From Deltaproteobacteria bacterium (GTDB taxonomy: Bacteria; Desulfobacterota; WTBG01; CAIYCZ01; CAIRTM01), in the NCBI GenBank assembly GCA_016932595.1, contig JAFGCP010000039.1, positions 1-35,280 on the forward strand: a stretch of DNA of 35,280 bases, written 5' to 3'. How positions within the stretch are numbered: the stretch's first letter is position 1; each line of letters opens with the position of its first letter. Below, piece after piece: positions 18,899 to 28,051 of this stretch. The translations under genes were made by a program, and so were the position numbers. The notes beneath the pieces were generated by a model, which saw only the letters and a list, made by a program, of their open reading frames with translations, was not told the origin of the DNA and made no database searches.

Positions 18899-19687
18899 CT
18901 ATAAAAAATCCCTGACATCCTTTTCAAGGGCGCGAAAAAACACATAAGCCGCAATGATACTACCATGAAAAAGCACTGCCATTACGGCTAAGGCAAAATA
19001 ATTGATCTCATGCTGGGGAATAAAAACAGTCTGATAGGTATCAATAATAACATACATAGGATTATAGAAAAGCAGCTTTTTAAAGAAATCGGGCAGTATT
19101 TCTTTAAGATATACAATTGGCGTGAGCCAGAACCATACCTGCAGCAGCACGCTGACGGCCTGTTTAAAATCTTTTATAAAAACGGTCATAGTGGCTGCAA
19201 ACAGGCCGAGCCCGAAAGCAAAAACCTGTTGAAGGTAAAAAATAACAGGCAGCAGAAGAAGCTTCAGGGAAAACTGAAATTCAGTGAGGAGAAGAAAAAG
19301 CAAAAAAAAGACCAGGGTCACAACGAATGTTATTGTTTCAGACAAAGCAATATACACAAGAAGCGATGGCAGAGAAATCTGCATTTTTGAAATCAGGTGC
19401 TTTGTGTCAATGAAAACGGATGTCGACCGTGAAAGCGTATTGGCAAAAGCAGTCCATGGCAAAAGGCCGACTGTTAAATAAACGCTATAGGCATACAGGT
19501 ACGATTGTCCTTCAAGGCGGCTGCCCATTATTTTTCCAAAAACAACAATGTAGATTGCTAAATTGACAATAGGAAAAATAACAGCCCATGCCGATCCAAG
19601 AATCGACCCGGCAAAACGTTCGGTAAAGTCTCGTTTAACGAGCTCGATAATGAATGCGCCATTCAGCATATGCCGGCCATGTACCAT
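18899..19687 (-). CDS. wzm: Polysaccharide ABC transporter permease (ABC-2 type)
   Basis: Six-TM-like protein; LVKRDFTERFAGSILGSAWAVIFPIVNLAIYIVVFGKI and WFWLTPIVYLKEILP...LFYNPMYVIIDTYQTVF typical of Wzm/TagG; in operon with wzt. Confidence 0.92.
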   Translation of the reverse strand: MVHGRHMLNGAFIIELVKRDFTERFAGSILGSAWAVIFPIVNLAIYIVVFGKIMGSRLEGQSYLYAYSVYLTVGLLPWTAFANTLSRSTSVFIDTKHLISKMQISLPSLLVYIALSETITFVVTLVFFLLFLLLTEFQFSLKLLLLPVIFYLQQVFAFGLGLFAATMTVFIKDFKQAVSVLLQVWFWLTPIVYLKEILPDFFKKLLFYNPMYVIIDTYQTVFIPQHEINYFALAVMAVLFHGSIIAAYVFFRALEKDVRDFL

Positions 19688-19848
19688 ATTGATTGAGAAG
19701 GATGGTTGTTTTAATTAAAAAATAAAAAATTGTTATAATTTAATACATTATTTTTCCAGAAAAATCATCTATTTTCTTTTCGGTTCATGAGTCAAAATTG
19801 TTAATAGTACATTTTGATTATTGCTTTGAATTCACTGTGAATTAATAA

Positions 19849-19978
19849 TGATGGGCTCGTAAAAAGTCGAAAAAGCATATTTTTGTCATTCGAGGCGAAG
19901 AATATGTTAATTTCAGCAGGTTATAAGACTCTCCACTTTATTCAGGGCGCCAATGTGGGACTTTTTACGATTTCATCA
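19849..19978. mobile_element. MITE-like non-coding element with ~20-bp terminal inverted repeats
   Basis: Left end TGATGGGCTCGTAAAAAGTC (19849-19868) versus reverse complement of right end GACTTTTTACGATTTCATCA (19959-19978) = TGATGAAATCGTAAAAAGTC; 16-17 of 20 match; possible ATAA flanking duplication; no coding capacity. Confidence 0.6.
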
Positions 19979-20008
19979 ATAATAATTATTCAAATAATCA
20001 GCATCAAC

Positions 20009-21478
20009 CTATTGGTGCTGCAGTGCAAAACGATCACGGGTGATTGTATAGAGGTAAAAATAGTCTGCCGCAGAAAGTGCCCATGAAAAATTACATGACA
20101 TGCCCTTGAGCATCAACTGCCTCCAGCTTGAAGCATCCTTATAGAGTGTAACCGCATGCTGCACAGCGCTCACCAGCGCCTCTGCCGTGTATTCTTCAAA
20201 TTTAAACCCATTGCCTGTAACCGGTCCATGTGCCGTATAATCAATAATGGTGTCATCAAGCCCGCCGGTAGCTCGAACAACAGGCACAGTACCGTATTTG
20301 AGGCTGTATATCTGATTCAGGCCGCATGGTTCATACCTCGACGGCATAAGAAATATGTCGCAGCCCGCCTCTATTTTGTGGGCAAGTTGATTATTATACG
20401 CGCAGCAGAAGCTCATGCGATTTTTATGACGTGATGCAAGTTTTTTAAAAAGGCGTTCATACGCAGGATCTCCTGAGCCAAGCAGTATATAGCCTGCTCC
20501 AAGACCAAGCAATGTATCAAGTGCCGCGGCGATTAAATCAAACCCTTTTTGATCCACGAGTCGTGAAATTGAGCCGATCAGAGGTGCTTGCAAAAGCGCA
20601 TCGGAGAGCCCGCACTGCATGAGCAGATCTTGTTTGCACTGCTTTTTCAGGTGCAGGGTCAGAGGGGTATACCGGGATGCGATAAGCTTGTCTGTTTCCG
20701 GACTCCACTCATCATAATCAACTCCGTTCAGGACACCATACAGGTCTCTACTCCTGTCCTGCAAAACACCCTCAAGTCCGCAGCCGGACTCCGGTGTCAG
20801 TATTTCCTGGGCATACTTCCTGCTTACGGTTGTGACGGTGCTGGAAAAAATTATTCCCGCCTTCAGCATGCTCATCTGCCCCCAGTACTCAAGGCCCCGA
20901 ATATCATAAAGACTTTGAGGCAACCCCGTCAGCTCAAACTTATCCCGATCAAAAAGACCCTGATACGCAATATTGTGTATGGTAAAAACAGCGGCTGAAG
21001 AATCGAAACACCCCGTTTCGATTCCGGCATTAATATAGGCGGGAATAAGCCCGGTCTGCCAGTCATTGCAATGAATAATATCCGGAACAAAATCTATGTG
21101 ACGGCACAAATAAAGAACAGCCCGGCAGAAAAATATGAACCGCTCGGCATTATCACTATAATCGCCATCCTCATCACCATACAGACCGTCACGGCCATAC
21201 AGTTCACCGCACTGAACAAAATAAATCGGGACAGCCTGCTTCAGCAAAGACTTAAAAAATCCACCGGCATACGTTTTAGGCCCCAATTGAAGCTCGAATT
21301 CCAGACATACTGGTTCAAGAGCAAAACTCTGTTGTTGTGTGCTTTTATAGAGCGGGGTTACAACGCGTATATCACAGCCGCACTGCTGCATGTGCAGGGG
21401 CAGAACACCTGCCACATCAGCAAGGCCGCCGGTTTTTGCAAAAGGAACAACTTCTGATGAAACATAGAGAACTTTCAT
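20009..21478 (-). CDS. glgA: Glycogen synthase (ADP-glucose type, GT5)
   Basis: MKVLYVSSEVVPFAKTGGLADVAGVLPLHMQQCGCDIRVVTPLY, HCNDWQTGLIPAYI, GSISRLVDQKGFDLI, MPSRYEPCGLNQIYSLKYGTVPVVRATGGLDDTI. Confidence 0.97.
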   Translation of the reverse strand: MKVLYVSSEVVPFAKTGGLADVAGVLPLHMQQCGCDIRVVTPLYKSTQQQSFALEPVCLEFELQLGPKTYAGGFFKSLLKQAVPIYFVQCGELYGRDGLYGDEDGDYSDNAERFIFFCRAVLYLCRHIDFVPDIIHCNDWQTGLIPAYINAGIETGCFDSSAAVFTIHNIAYQGLFDRDKFELTGLPQSLYDIRGLEYWGQMSMLKAGIIFSSTVTTVSRKYAQEILTPESGCGLEGVLQDRSRDLYGVLNGVDYDEWSPETDKLIASRYTPLTLHLKKQCKQDLLMQCGLSDALLQAPLIGSISRLVDQKGFDLIAAALDTLLGLGAGYILLGSGDPAYERLFKKLASRHKNRMSFCCAYNNQLAHKIEAGCDIFLMPSRYEPCGLNQIYSLKYGTVPVVRATGGLDDTIIDYTAHGPVTGNGFKFEEYTAEALVSAVQHAVTLYKDASSWRQLMLKGMSCNFSWALSAADYFYLYTITRDRFALQHQ

Positions 21479-21532
21479 GAAATGCCTTTACCTGCCAAGC
21501 GTTTTGACAATGGTTAACCTGTACTGAAAAAA

Positions 21533-23224
21533 TTAAAAAGATTCTATCCGGGAAAGCCTGTACAGCCCTATTTTCATTGGCACAATACATGCCGCGGCAC
21601 TGAGGGCGCAAACAAAAAAAATGGAACCGGCAATAATGCCCCACTGCCCGGGCCGCAGCGGATGCCCTGCTGCAACAGCAGTCAGGTACATCTGAAGCGG
21701 CAGTGCTTCTACCATGACAATGAGAACGCAAAAAAGCATTGCCAGCATCATATACAAAAGCCCGCCGAAGCCGGTAGGAATCTGAGCAATATTTTCATAT
21801 CTGAAACGCGGAAAAGCAGCACCGATACCGATACCAAGACTGGTAATACCACATGTCATCAAAAGTACGGTACCGGCAGAAAGCAGCATCATGACCCGGT
21901 CGACACCAAGCAGCCAGTTCGAACAAATGATAAGAACCTCCGCCAGCACTGCCAGTAAAAGACAATTCGTCCAGAACTTGCACCGGATCAGACCTCGAAG
22001 CCCGAGAGGCGATGACTTAATAATCCAGAACGATTCACCTTCAAGGCTTATTGCAGGAAAAGCAAAACGGACGGCAACAGCGGTAATAACAAAGCCGGCA
22101 AGACCGAGATTTAAAAAAGATAAAATATTCTGAAGCTGCCGTGTTGGAATCGGGCTTTTATCAAGCGGCAGAACACTGAAGTTATAGAGATAGATGACAA
22201 TTATAGCAAGCAGGATGAACAGCTGGGACCACTGGGCCGTATCACGGAGAAAAGAACGGATATCCTTGTCAACCAGTGCTCGCAGTGGGGGGGCAAGCGG
22301 CGATAAAACAGCATCGAGCACACGGTTAAAAAAACTCCAGCGCTTCACGCGAATGCTCTTTGCCTCCTGAGCCTTGGACCAGGCATCAAAAAAGATGCGG
22401 CGGAAGCACCAGCCGAGCATGACAATAAAGGCAAGGGCTGTACTCCACAAGCAGGCAAATGAAAAACCCGGGCCCTCTCCCTGTTTTTGAAAAAGAAAAG
22501 CCGATAGAACATCGGTTACCCACTGACTCGGCAGAAAGGGTGAGGCCGGCGCCTTGAGGACACTGAGATAATCGATCACGGTAATAAAAATATCGGGATC
22601 AACAAGCCGCTCAGGCTTCATGAACCGGAACATGCTGTACAGGCCCACAAACAGGAAAAGAGCCAGCAGGAAAAATATGTCCTTAAGCCTGCGGGCGGGG
22701 AACGACTTTACCAGCCCGAGAGCAACGGCCGTGCCCAGTGCCCCCGCAATAATAAACAGGGGAATCAGTGTCAGCAGGACCATGCAGTAATAGGCGGCAT
22801 CCTGCCTGAAAATAATGCCGTAGGACAAAAAAACCGGCAGGCTGAAAAGCGCCACCATCCATGAACTGTTGATAATGGTTTCAGCAAGCTTGGAAAGATA
22901 CAGCTCGTCGGCGTCATAGGGCGTCGGGGTCACCAGCTGCAATTCTTCGGACATAAAAAAAACAGAGAGCGCCGTGATAATATTGCTGAAAATCAGTATT
23001 GAAAAAAAAGAAAGTATGGCCATGGAAAGAAGCTTGGCTGCAAGGAAAGCCCCGACAATCTCGATACCTTTAAAGTAAGCCAGGACCCGGTAGAAAACGA
23101 TAAAAATAGCGGCCCAGAAAAGAATGCCGAAAAACCCCATAATCAGCGTTTTTCCGTACATTCGTCGATCCCGGTTTTTCAGCCGGTTGCGCATCTGAGC
23201 AAATCTTGGATAGAGCAGCTTCAT
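21533..23224 (-). CDS. Multi-pass ABC-2-type transporter permease
   Basis: 563-aa polytopic membrane protein with many hydrophobic segments, immediately downstream of an ABC ATPase gene. Confidence 0.8.
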   Translation of the reverse strand: MKLLYPRFAQMRNRLKNRDRRMYGKTLIMGFFGILFWAAIFIVFYRVLAYFKGIEIVGAFLAAKLLSMAILSFFSILIFSNIITALSVFFMSEELQLVTPTPYDADELYLSKLAETIINSSWMVALFSLPVFLSYGIIFRQDAAYYCMVLLTLIPLFIIAGALGTAVALGLVKSFPARRLKDIFFLLALFLFVGLYSMFRFMKPERLVDPDIFITVIDYLSVLKAPASPFLPSQWVTDVLSAFLFQKQGEGPGFSFACLWSTALAFIVMLGWCFRRIFFDAWSKAQEAKSIRVKRWSFFNRVLDAVLSPLAPPLRALVDKDIRSFLRDTAQWSQLFILLAIIVIYLYNFSVLPLDKSPIPTRQLQNILSFLNLGLAGFVITAVAVRFAFPAISLEGESFWIIKSSPLGLRGLIRCKFWTNCLLLAVLAEVLIICSNWLLGVDRVMMLLSAGTVLLMTCGITSLGIGIGAAFPRFRYENIAQIPTGFGGLLYMMLAMLFCVLIVMVEALPLQMYLTAVAAGHPLRPGQWGIIAGSIFFVCALSAAACIVPMKIGLYRLSRIESF

Positions 23225-23234
23225 AATGGATTAA

Positions 23235-23993
23235 TTACAGCTGTAGAGAATCGGAAATTTTCTCCATCGCTTCATCGCCTGTCAGACGGAAAAAAATAGG
23301 CTCAAGCCGTTCGGCCTGGCTTCCGCTCGCAGCACGCAACTCTTTCATAGTTCCAACGGCAATGAGCTGGCCGTCCTGAATAATGCCGATACGGTCGCAC
23401 ATTTCCTCGGCTATCTCGAGCGTATGAGTCGACATAAAAACCGTTGCCCCGGCGTTGCAGAGTTCGCGGAAAAGCCGCCTGACAAGCCTTGATCCCCGGG
23501 GATCAAGGCCAACCATGGGCTCATCGACAATCAGCGCGGCTGGCTTATGAATGAGGGATCCTGCCATGACAAGGCGCTGCTTCATGCCGTGGGAATAGCT
23601 TTCTATCAAATCATCCCCATACTCCGTCATTTCGAAAATCTCAAAAAGATGGTTTGTTCGGGGTCCTATATGCAGCGCAGCAACATTATACAGCCGCGCC
23701 ATGAAACCCAAAAATTCCCGTCCGGTAAGCTTGCCGTAGAGAAATGGCCGGTCGGGTATGAACCCGCACAGCTGTTTGGCCTGCTGCGGATTCGTGCCGA
23801 GGTTCCATTCCTTAATATAGACATCGCCGGCCGTCGGCTTTATGAGCCCGGCCATCATCTTGATTGTCGTTGTTTTTCCTGCTCCATTGGGCCCGAGAAA
23901 ACCAAAAATCTCGCCAGGCTTAATTTCAAGGCTTATACGGTTAACCGCCGTAAAGGATGAAAATGTCTTGGTCAGATTCTCAAGCCTGATCAT
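23235..23993 (-). CDS. ABC transporter ATP-binding protein
   Basis: Walker A GFLGPNGAGKTTTIKMMAGL, signature SYSHGMKQRLVMAGSLIHKPAALIVDEPMVGLDPRG. Confidence 0.95.
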   Translation of the reverse strand: MIRLENLTKTFSSFTAVNRISLEIKPGEIFGFLGPNGAGKTTTIKMMAGLIKPTAGDVYIKEWNLGTNPQQAKQLCGFIPDRPFLYGKLTGREFLGFMARLYNVAALHIGPRTNHLFEIFEMTEYGDDLIESYSHGMKQRLVMAGSLIHKPAALIVDEPMVGLDPRGSRLVRRLFRELCNAGATVFMSTHTLEIAEEMCDRIGIIQDGQLIAVGTMKELRAASGSQAERLEPIFFRLTGDEAMEKISDSLQL

Positions 23994-25456
23994 AAAAACT
24001 CCAGAACATCGATTTCAAGTTTGCCTATGAGCTTTAAAATGGAAATCTGGTTTTCCAAATCTCCATCGACGAATTTAATATGGGAGACATCTGCCGGCAC
24101 CTGGTCCATGGTTGGGTCGACACTCACCCAGCTGCCGAGAAAAACTTCGCACCACGCATGATAAAAAAAACTGCCGTTCAGATGAACAAGGCCTGCCGCT
24201 ACACGGGACGGCACGCCCGCAGCGCGGCATAAGGCAGTTAAAAGCACGGCATGTTCATTGCAATCGCCCTGTTTTTTTTCAAGCACCTCAAGGGCGCTTG
24301 GTATGCTCAGGGTCGGTTTTTTTTCTATATTTTTGTACACCCAGCTGGTTAAATTCCGAACCACTGCATAAGCGCTTTTCTCTCTGCCTGCCTGCTGCCT
24401 GACAAAATCCCGTATAACAGGACTATCGCATTGAATGAAGGGTGTTGCATGCAGAAACGGTTCCATTGCAGGCAGGGCGACTGTCGCCCTGCGCATATCA
24501 GCAGGGGAAATTTCCTCCCGCCGTATTTCAACTATATCACCCGCCAGACGCTGCCTGCCTTCATTTAATGCAAAGCCGTCAAGGGAGACATTTTTTAAGC
24601 GCAGCTTCAAAAAAGACAGCCCCTGCGCAGAAAAAGCCCTGGAAACTTTTATAGAGCTGGCTGCAACAATATCCGGTTTCTCTCCCCACCCCTTATTCAT
24701 GGCCTGTTCGCGGTCTTCACGCACCAGCACCAGGCCCATGGTGCTCTCCTCGCGAAGCGTATCACCCTGTTCATTCACCCACGATGCCGTGGTCATTCCC
24801 TGAAAAGAGGTCTGCACCTTATAACAATCATGGCGCGCACCATTAATCTCTAGAGGTTCCTTGTCCAGCACCGTCACCTGTATGGTTCTTGTACTCAGGG
24901 TAAGCGGGTCGAAAAACGGCAGGCTATAGTTCATGCCGGGCTTAATACCCTTTTTGAGCAAAAAATATCGTATGCTGTTCGCCAGCACGGGCGGCTCCTT
25001 GAGAGGAATATAACGAAACTCTTTTTTCCCGCCGGTTAAAATATTCAACCTCATGCGCTGCCCTTGAACCGTTCCCGATACAGACATGCTGATAACGCCA
25101 GAGGTTAGTTTAAAGCTGAAAATCTGAAGCCGCATTTCTCCGTCAGCCACAACATTCACATGGGTCTGTATCCTCTGGGGCATATCCATCACCGTAAGGT
25201 CCATAAAAACCTCTTCGGTAATGTGATAGCCTTCCTCTATGCGTTTAAGCTCTGAACTGCTGTACCCGATTTTACTGCCCTTCAGATAGATGCCCGACCA
25301 TTCCTGCCGCGATTCTACGGTCGCGCCAATGAATTGCTTATCGAGCTGCACAGGGCGAAATGCCGCTATCTGCTTCACGGCCAGCATAGCCATGAGCGCA
25401 ATCCAGCACACAACAATAAGAATTCCGGCTGTTTGGTATACGCGTTTCATAGGCAT
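23990..25456 (-). CDS. Transglutaminase-like domain protein, N-terminal membrane-anchored
   Basis: Catalytic Cys region ALEVLEKKQGDCNEHAVLLTALCRAAGVPSRVAAGLVHLNGSFFYHAWCEVFLGSWVSVDPTMDQ (Cys-His-Asp); N-terminal TM ILIVVCWIALMAMLAV; ATGA overlap with the downstream ABC ATPase gene. Confidence 0.92.
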   Translation of the reverse strand: MPMKRVYQTAGILIVVCWIALMAMLAVKQIAAFRPVQLDKQFIGATVESRQEWSGIYLKGSKIGYSSSELKRIEEGYHITEEVFMDLTVMDMPQRIQTHVNVVADGEMRLQIFSFKLTSGVISMSVSGTVQGQRMRLNILTGGKKEFRYIPLKEPPVLANSIRYFLLKKGIKPGMNYSLPFFDPLTLSTRTIQVTVLDKEPLEINGARHDCYKVQTSFQGMTTASWVNEQGDTLREESTMGLVLVREDREQAMNKGWGEKPDIVAASSIKVSRAFSAQGLSFLKLRLKNVSLDGFALNEGRQRLAGDIVEIRREEISPADMRRATVALPAMEPFLHATPFIQCDSPVIRDFVRQQAGREKSAYAVVRNLTSWVYKNIEKKPTLSIPSALEVLEKKQGDCNEHAVLLTALCRAAGVPSRVAAGLVHLNGSFFYHAWCEVFLGSWVSVDPTMDQVPADVSHIKFVDGDLENQISILKLIGKLEIDVLEFL

Positions 25457-25461
25457 AAGAA

Positions 25462-25493
25462 AAAACCCTGATGCCGGCAGGAATCAGGGTTTT
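25462..25493 (-). terminator. Intrinsic terminator of the HU/IHF gene
   Basis: 11-bp perfect stem AAAACCCTGAT (25462-25472) / ATCAGGGTTTT (25483-25493); on the minus strand it ends in a T-tract (GGGTTTTTTCTTATG); lies 3' of the HU/IHF gene. Confidence 0.75.
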
Positions 25494-25518
25494 CATTTAG
25501 TTCAATAAAACAAGCGGG

Positions 25519-25848
25519 TCACGGCGTTTCAACCTGCTGGTCCTGCGGCGATTTTTGCGGCTGGGTCACCGCCTGATGATTGATGCGATCCTTCAACTCC
25601 TTGCCGACCTTGAAGAATGGCCGGCGTTTAGGCTCTATGGTAATCACAGACCCGGTACGCGGATGATTACCGGTACGGCCCCTGTACTCGCGAACCTTAA
25701 AGCTGCCAAAGCCTCGTATTTCGATGCCTTCTCCCTTGATAAGCGCATCAATCATGGCATCAAAAACAGTATTCACAGCAATCTCAGCAATCTTTGGCTG
25801 AATATTTGCCTGCTCTGACAGCTGCTGTATTAACTCAGATTTGACCAT
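25519..25848 (-). CDS. HU/IHF-family DNA-binding protein
   Basis: MVKSELIQQLSEQANIQPKIAEIAVNTVFDAMIDALIKGEGIEIRGFGSFKVREYRGRTGNHPRTGSVITIEPKRRPFFKVGKELKDRI; closest in style to IHF-beta/HU. Confidence 0.96.
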   Translation of the reverse strand: MVKSELIQQLSEQANIQPKIAEIAVNTVFDAMIDALIKGEGIEIRGFGSFKVREYRGRTGNHPRTGSVITIEPKRRPFFKVGKELKDRINHQAVTQPQKSPQDQQVETP

Positions 25849-25941
25849 TGGTGATCCCTCGTGATGATATCAGTAAATTCATAAGTAATTTCAATAGGTA
25901 AAAATTTATAGCTAATTGATTCTCCAATGTCAACAAAGTTT

Positions 25942-26508
25942 TCAAAATCTTTTACCGGCTTTGCGGATCAATTCAAAATAAGTATTCATGCTTTGTGCAG
26001 CCTCAGCTGAATGAACTACTGCGCTTAATTCATGATTTTTTGCCAGAGCGTGATAAGTCCAGTTCGTGCTTCCCAGTACGGCGATAGCATTATCAATAAC
26101 CAGAAATTTTGTATGCGTTGTTACTTTCTCACTGTCAAAAAAAACCGCAATGCCGGCTTGCTTAAGCAAAGAAGCTGTTTGAGCATTACTGCTGGCAACC
26201 TCCACTAAACTTCCTCCATTGTCTAAAACAACTTCAACCTTGACGCCACGTTTATGTGCCTCTATAAGGCCATTTAGAAGCCGATTGCCAGGGCTGTCAG
26301 GATGAGAGGGGTACACAACAGCCTGAAACATGCAGACCCGTATTAATTTTTGAGCGCCATTTATAAGCCGCATGACTTCAGGATAATAGTCCTGGTCTTT
26401 TAATAATTCCATTTTTTTTACTTCAAAACCATAGGTCGATTTTGCTGGCACAAAAAAAATAAAAAACATGCCAATAAATAAAAATTTAATTATTTTTTTA
26501 AAATTCAT
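25942..26508 (-). CDS. Exported single-HKD phospholipase D/Nuc-like nuclease
   Basis: HKD motif HTKFLVIDNAIAVLGSTNWT; signal peptide-like MNFKKIIKFLFIGMFFIFFVPAKSTYG at internal ATG 26508 (ORF opens at 26625 but that part overlaps yacG). Confidence 0.85.
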   Translation of the reverse strand: MNFKKIIKFLFIGMFFIFFVPAKSTYGFEVKKMELLKDQDYYPEVMRLINGAQKLIRVCMFQAVVYPSHPDSPGNRLLNGLIEAHKRGVKVEVVLDNGGSLVEVASSNAQTASLLKQAGIAVFFDSEKVTTHTKFLVIDNAIAVLGSTNWTYHALAKNHELSAVVHSAEAAQSMNTYFELIRKAGKRF

Positions 26509-26512
26509 ACAT

Positions 26513-26722
26513 CTAGCCATCCTGCCTATGACTACTGGGCTGATTGCAAGCATCCTCATCTTCCTGTAGAGCCCCATCCCCGGCGGGTATACTGTAGCCT
26601 TCTTCAAGCCAGGTTCCGAGATCAATCAGTCGGCAGCGTTTAGAACAGAAAGGTCTGAACGGATTATCAGCACAATACTCAACTTTTTTTTTACATATGG
26701 GACAGGGAACCATCAAAGCCAT
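26513..26722 (-). CDS. yacG: YacG-like zinc-ribbon (DNA gyrase inhibitor family)
   Basis: [43 protein letters not shown]: CxxC...CxxxC YacG signature. Confidence 0.93.
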   Translation of the reverse strand: MALMVPCPICKKKVEYCADNPFRPFCSKRCRLIDLGTWLEEGYSIPAGDGALQEDEDACNQPSSHRQDG

Positions 26723-26932
26723 ACGGGGTCTCGTTTCTAGAACAATTATTTGCTTGCTAAAAATAAAAAATTTTCATCATCCATAGTATATGCCTGTCAT
26801 CTATCAATTAAGGGCTGTAAAGTCAATAAAACCTGTTGCCAGATAGACGTGGAGCGATTATAGTGTTCGTACAAAAAATGACCGCAAAGCGCTCCCAGCG
26901 TTTCACTTAATTAAAAGGAATTACAGCATATT

Positions 26933-27901
26933 ATGCTTCAAGACCTCATACAGCAGATCATTACTTACCCGGGCATAACACGAAAACGCGATATTTATAA
27001 AATAACCTCCGCGCTTGCAGATATGACCGATTTCGGCAATACCGCTATCGGATTTGGCGACGATGCTGCAGCGATTTATCACAAGGGCGAATATCTGCTG
27101 CTTGCCGCAGACGGAATCTGGTCCGGTCTGATCGAGGCAAATCCCTATGGCGCAGGCAAGGCATCGGTCATGGCCAGCGTTAATGATATTTATGCCATGG
27201 GCGGCAGACCACTGGCAATGGTCAATGTTATCGGCATACCCGATGCAGCCTATTACGATGAAATCGTGCGGGGCATACGGAAAGGCTGCGAAAAATTTCG
27301 TGTGCCTATGGTCGGCGGACATCTGCATCCGGACACGCGGGAGGTGTCGCTTTCTGTCGCAATCCTTGGAAATGCAAAACAACTTCTGAGGAGCGACAAT
27401 GCCCTGCCAGGGCAGGATCTGGTCTTTGCTGTGGATCTTGAGGGTCGCGGCTTTCAATGCAAGCCGGTGCTCAGCTGGGACACCAATTCCGGAAAAACGT
27501 CCGAGCAGGCCCTGGCACGGCTCAATATTTTACCGCGACTGGCAGAAGAAGGCCTGTGCGCTACCTGCAAAGATGTAAGTAATGGAGGATTGCTGGGAAC
27601 TATAGCGTTGCTTCTTGAAACCTCAAAAGCAGGAGCAAGGGTAAACATCGATGCTGTTCCCCGCCCAGTAGACTTTCCACTGACCGACTGGCTGAAAGCT
27701 TTTTTGAGCTATGGATTTATTTTGACCGTCAATAAAGAATTGACCTCAAAAGTCATAGACGCTTTTTCCGAGCAGCGCATTACTGCTCGTGTCATCGGCA
27801 CAATCATCGATGAGCGGCGCCTCCATGTATCCCTTGCAGGAGAGCAGGGGGTTCTTTTTGATCTGATGAGGGAGCCCATAACAGGGATACTCACGGAATG
27901 A
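26933..27901 (+). CDS. AIR synthase-related protein (PurM/ThiL/SelD superfamily; resembles sll0787-family/methanogenesis-marker-2-like proteins)
   Basis: GFGDDAAAIYHKGEYLLLAADGIWSGLIEANPYGAGKASVMASVNDIYAMGGRPLAMVNVIG...VPMVGGHLHPDTREVSLSVAILG; CKDVSNGGLLGTIALLLE. Confidence 0.88.
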   Translation: MLQDLIQQIITYPGITRKRDIYKITSALADMTDFGNTAIGFGDDAAAIYHKGEYLLLAADGIWSGLIEANPYGAGKASVMASVNDIYAMGGRPLAMVNVIGIPDAAYYDEIVRGIRKGCEKFRVPMVGGHLHPDTREVSLSVAILGNAKQLLRSDNALPGQDLVFAVDLEGRGFQCKPVLSWDTNSGKTSEQALARLNILPRLAEEGLCATCKDVSNGGLLGTIALLLETSKAGARVNIDAVPRPVDFPLTDWLKAFLSYGFILTVNKELTSKVIDAFSEQRITARVIGTIIDERRLHVSLAGEQGVLFDLMREPITGILTE

Positions 27902-28051
27902 TGAACACGCACAGATCACCGTCCTTTCGTAGGGTTTTTTTCACAAAAACGCTCCCCATTGTCAAAAGAACCTGCTTCAGAAAAGCACCTGCTTCATGTC
28001 TGAATTTATTAATTGCAGCGAGCGCTGTCAGCTCCCCCCGGAGCCATTGAT

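Noticed and set aside
19883-20086. 67-aa plus-strand ORF inside the MITE-like element
   Set aside because: Spans the element's right TIR and the antisense end of glgA; no coding signature.
27971-27996. Direct repeat CCTGCTTCA x2
   Set aside because: Only 9 nt and two copies; likely chance, no CRISPR or iteron pattern.
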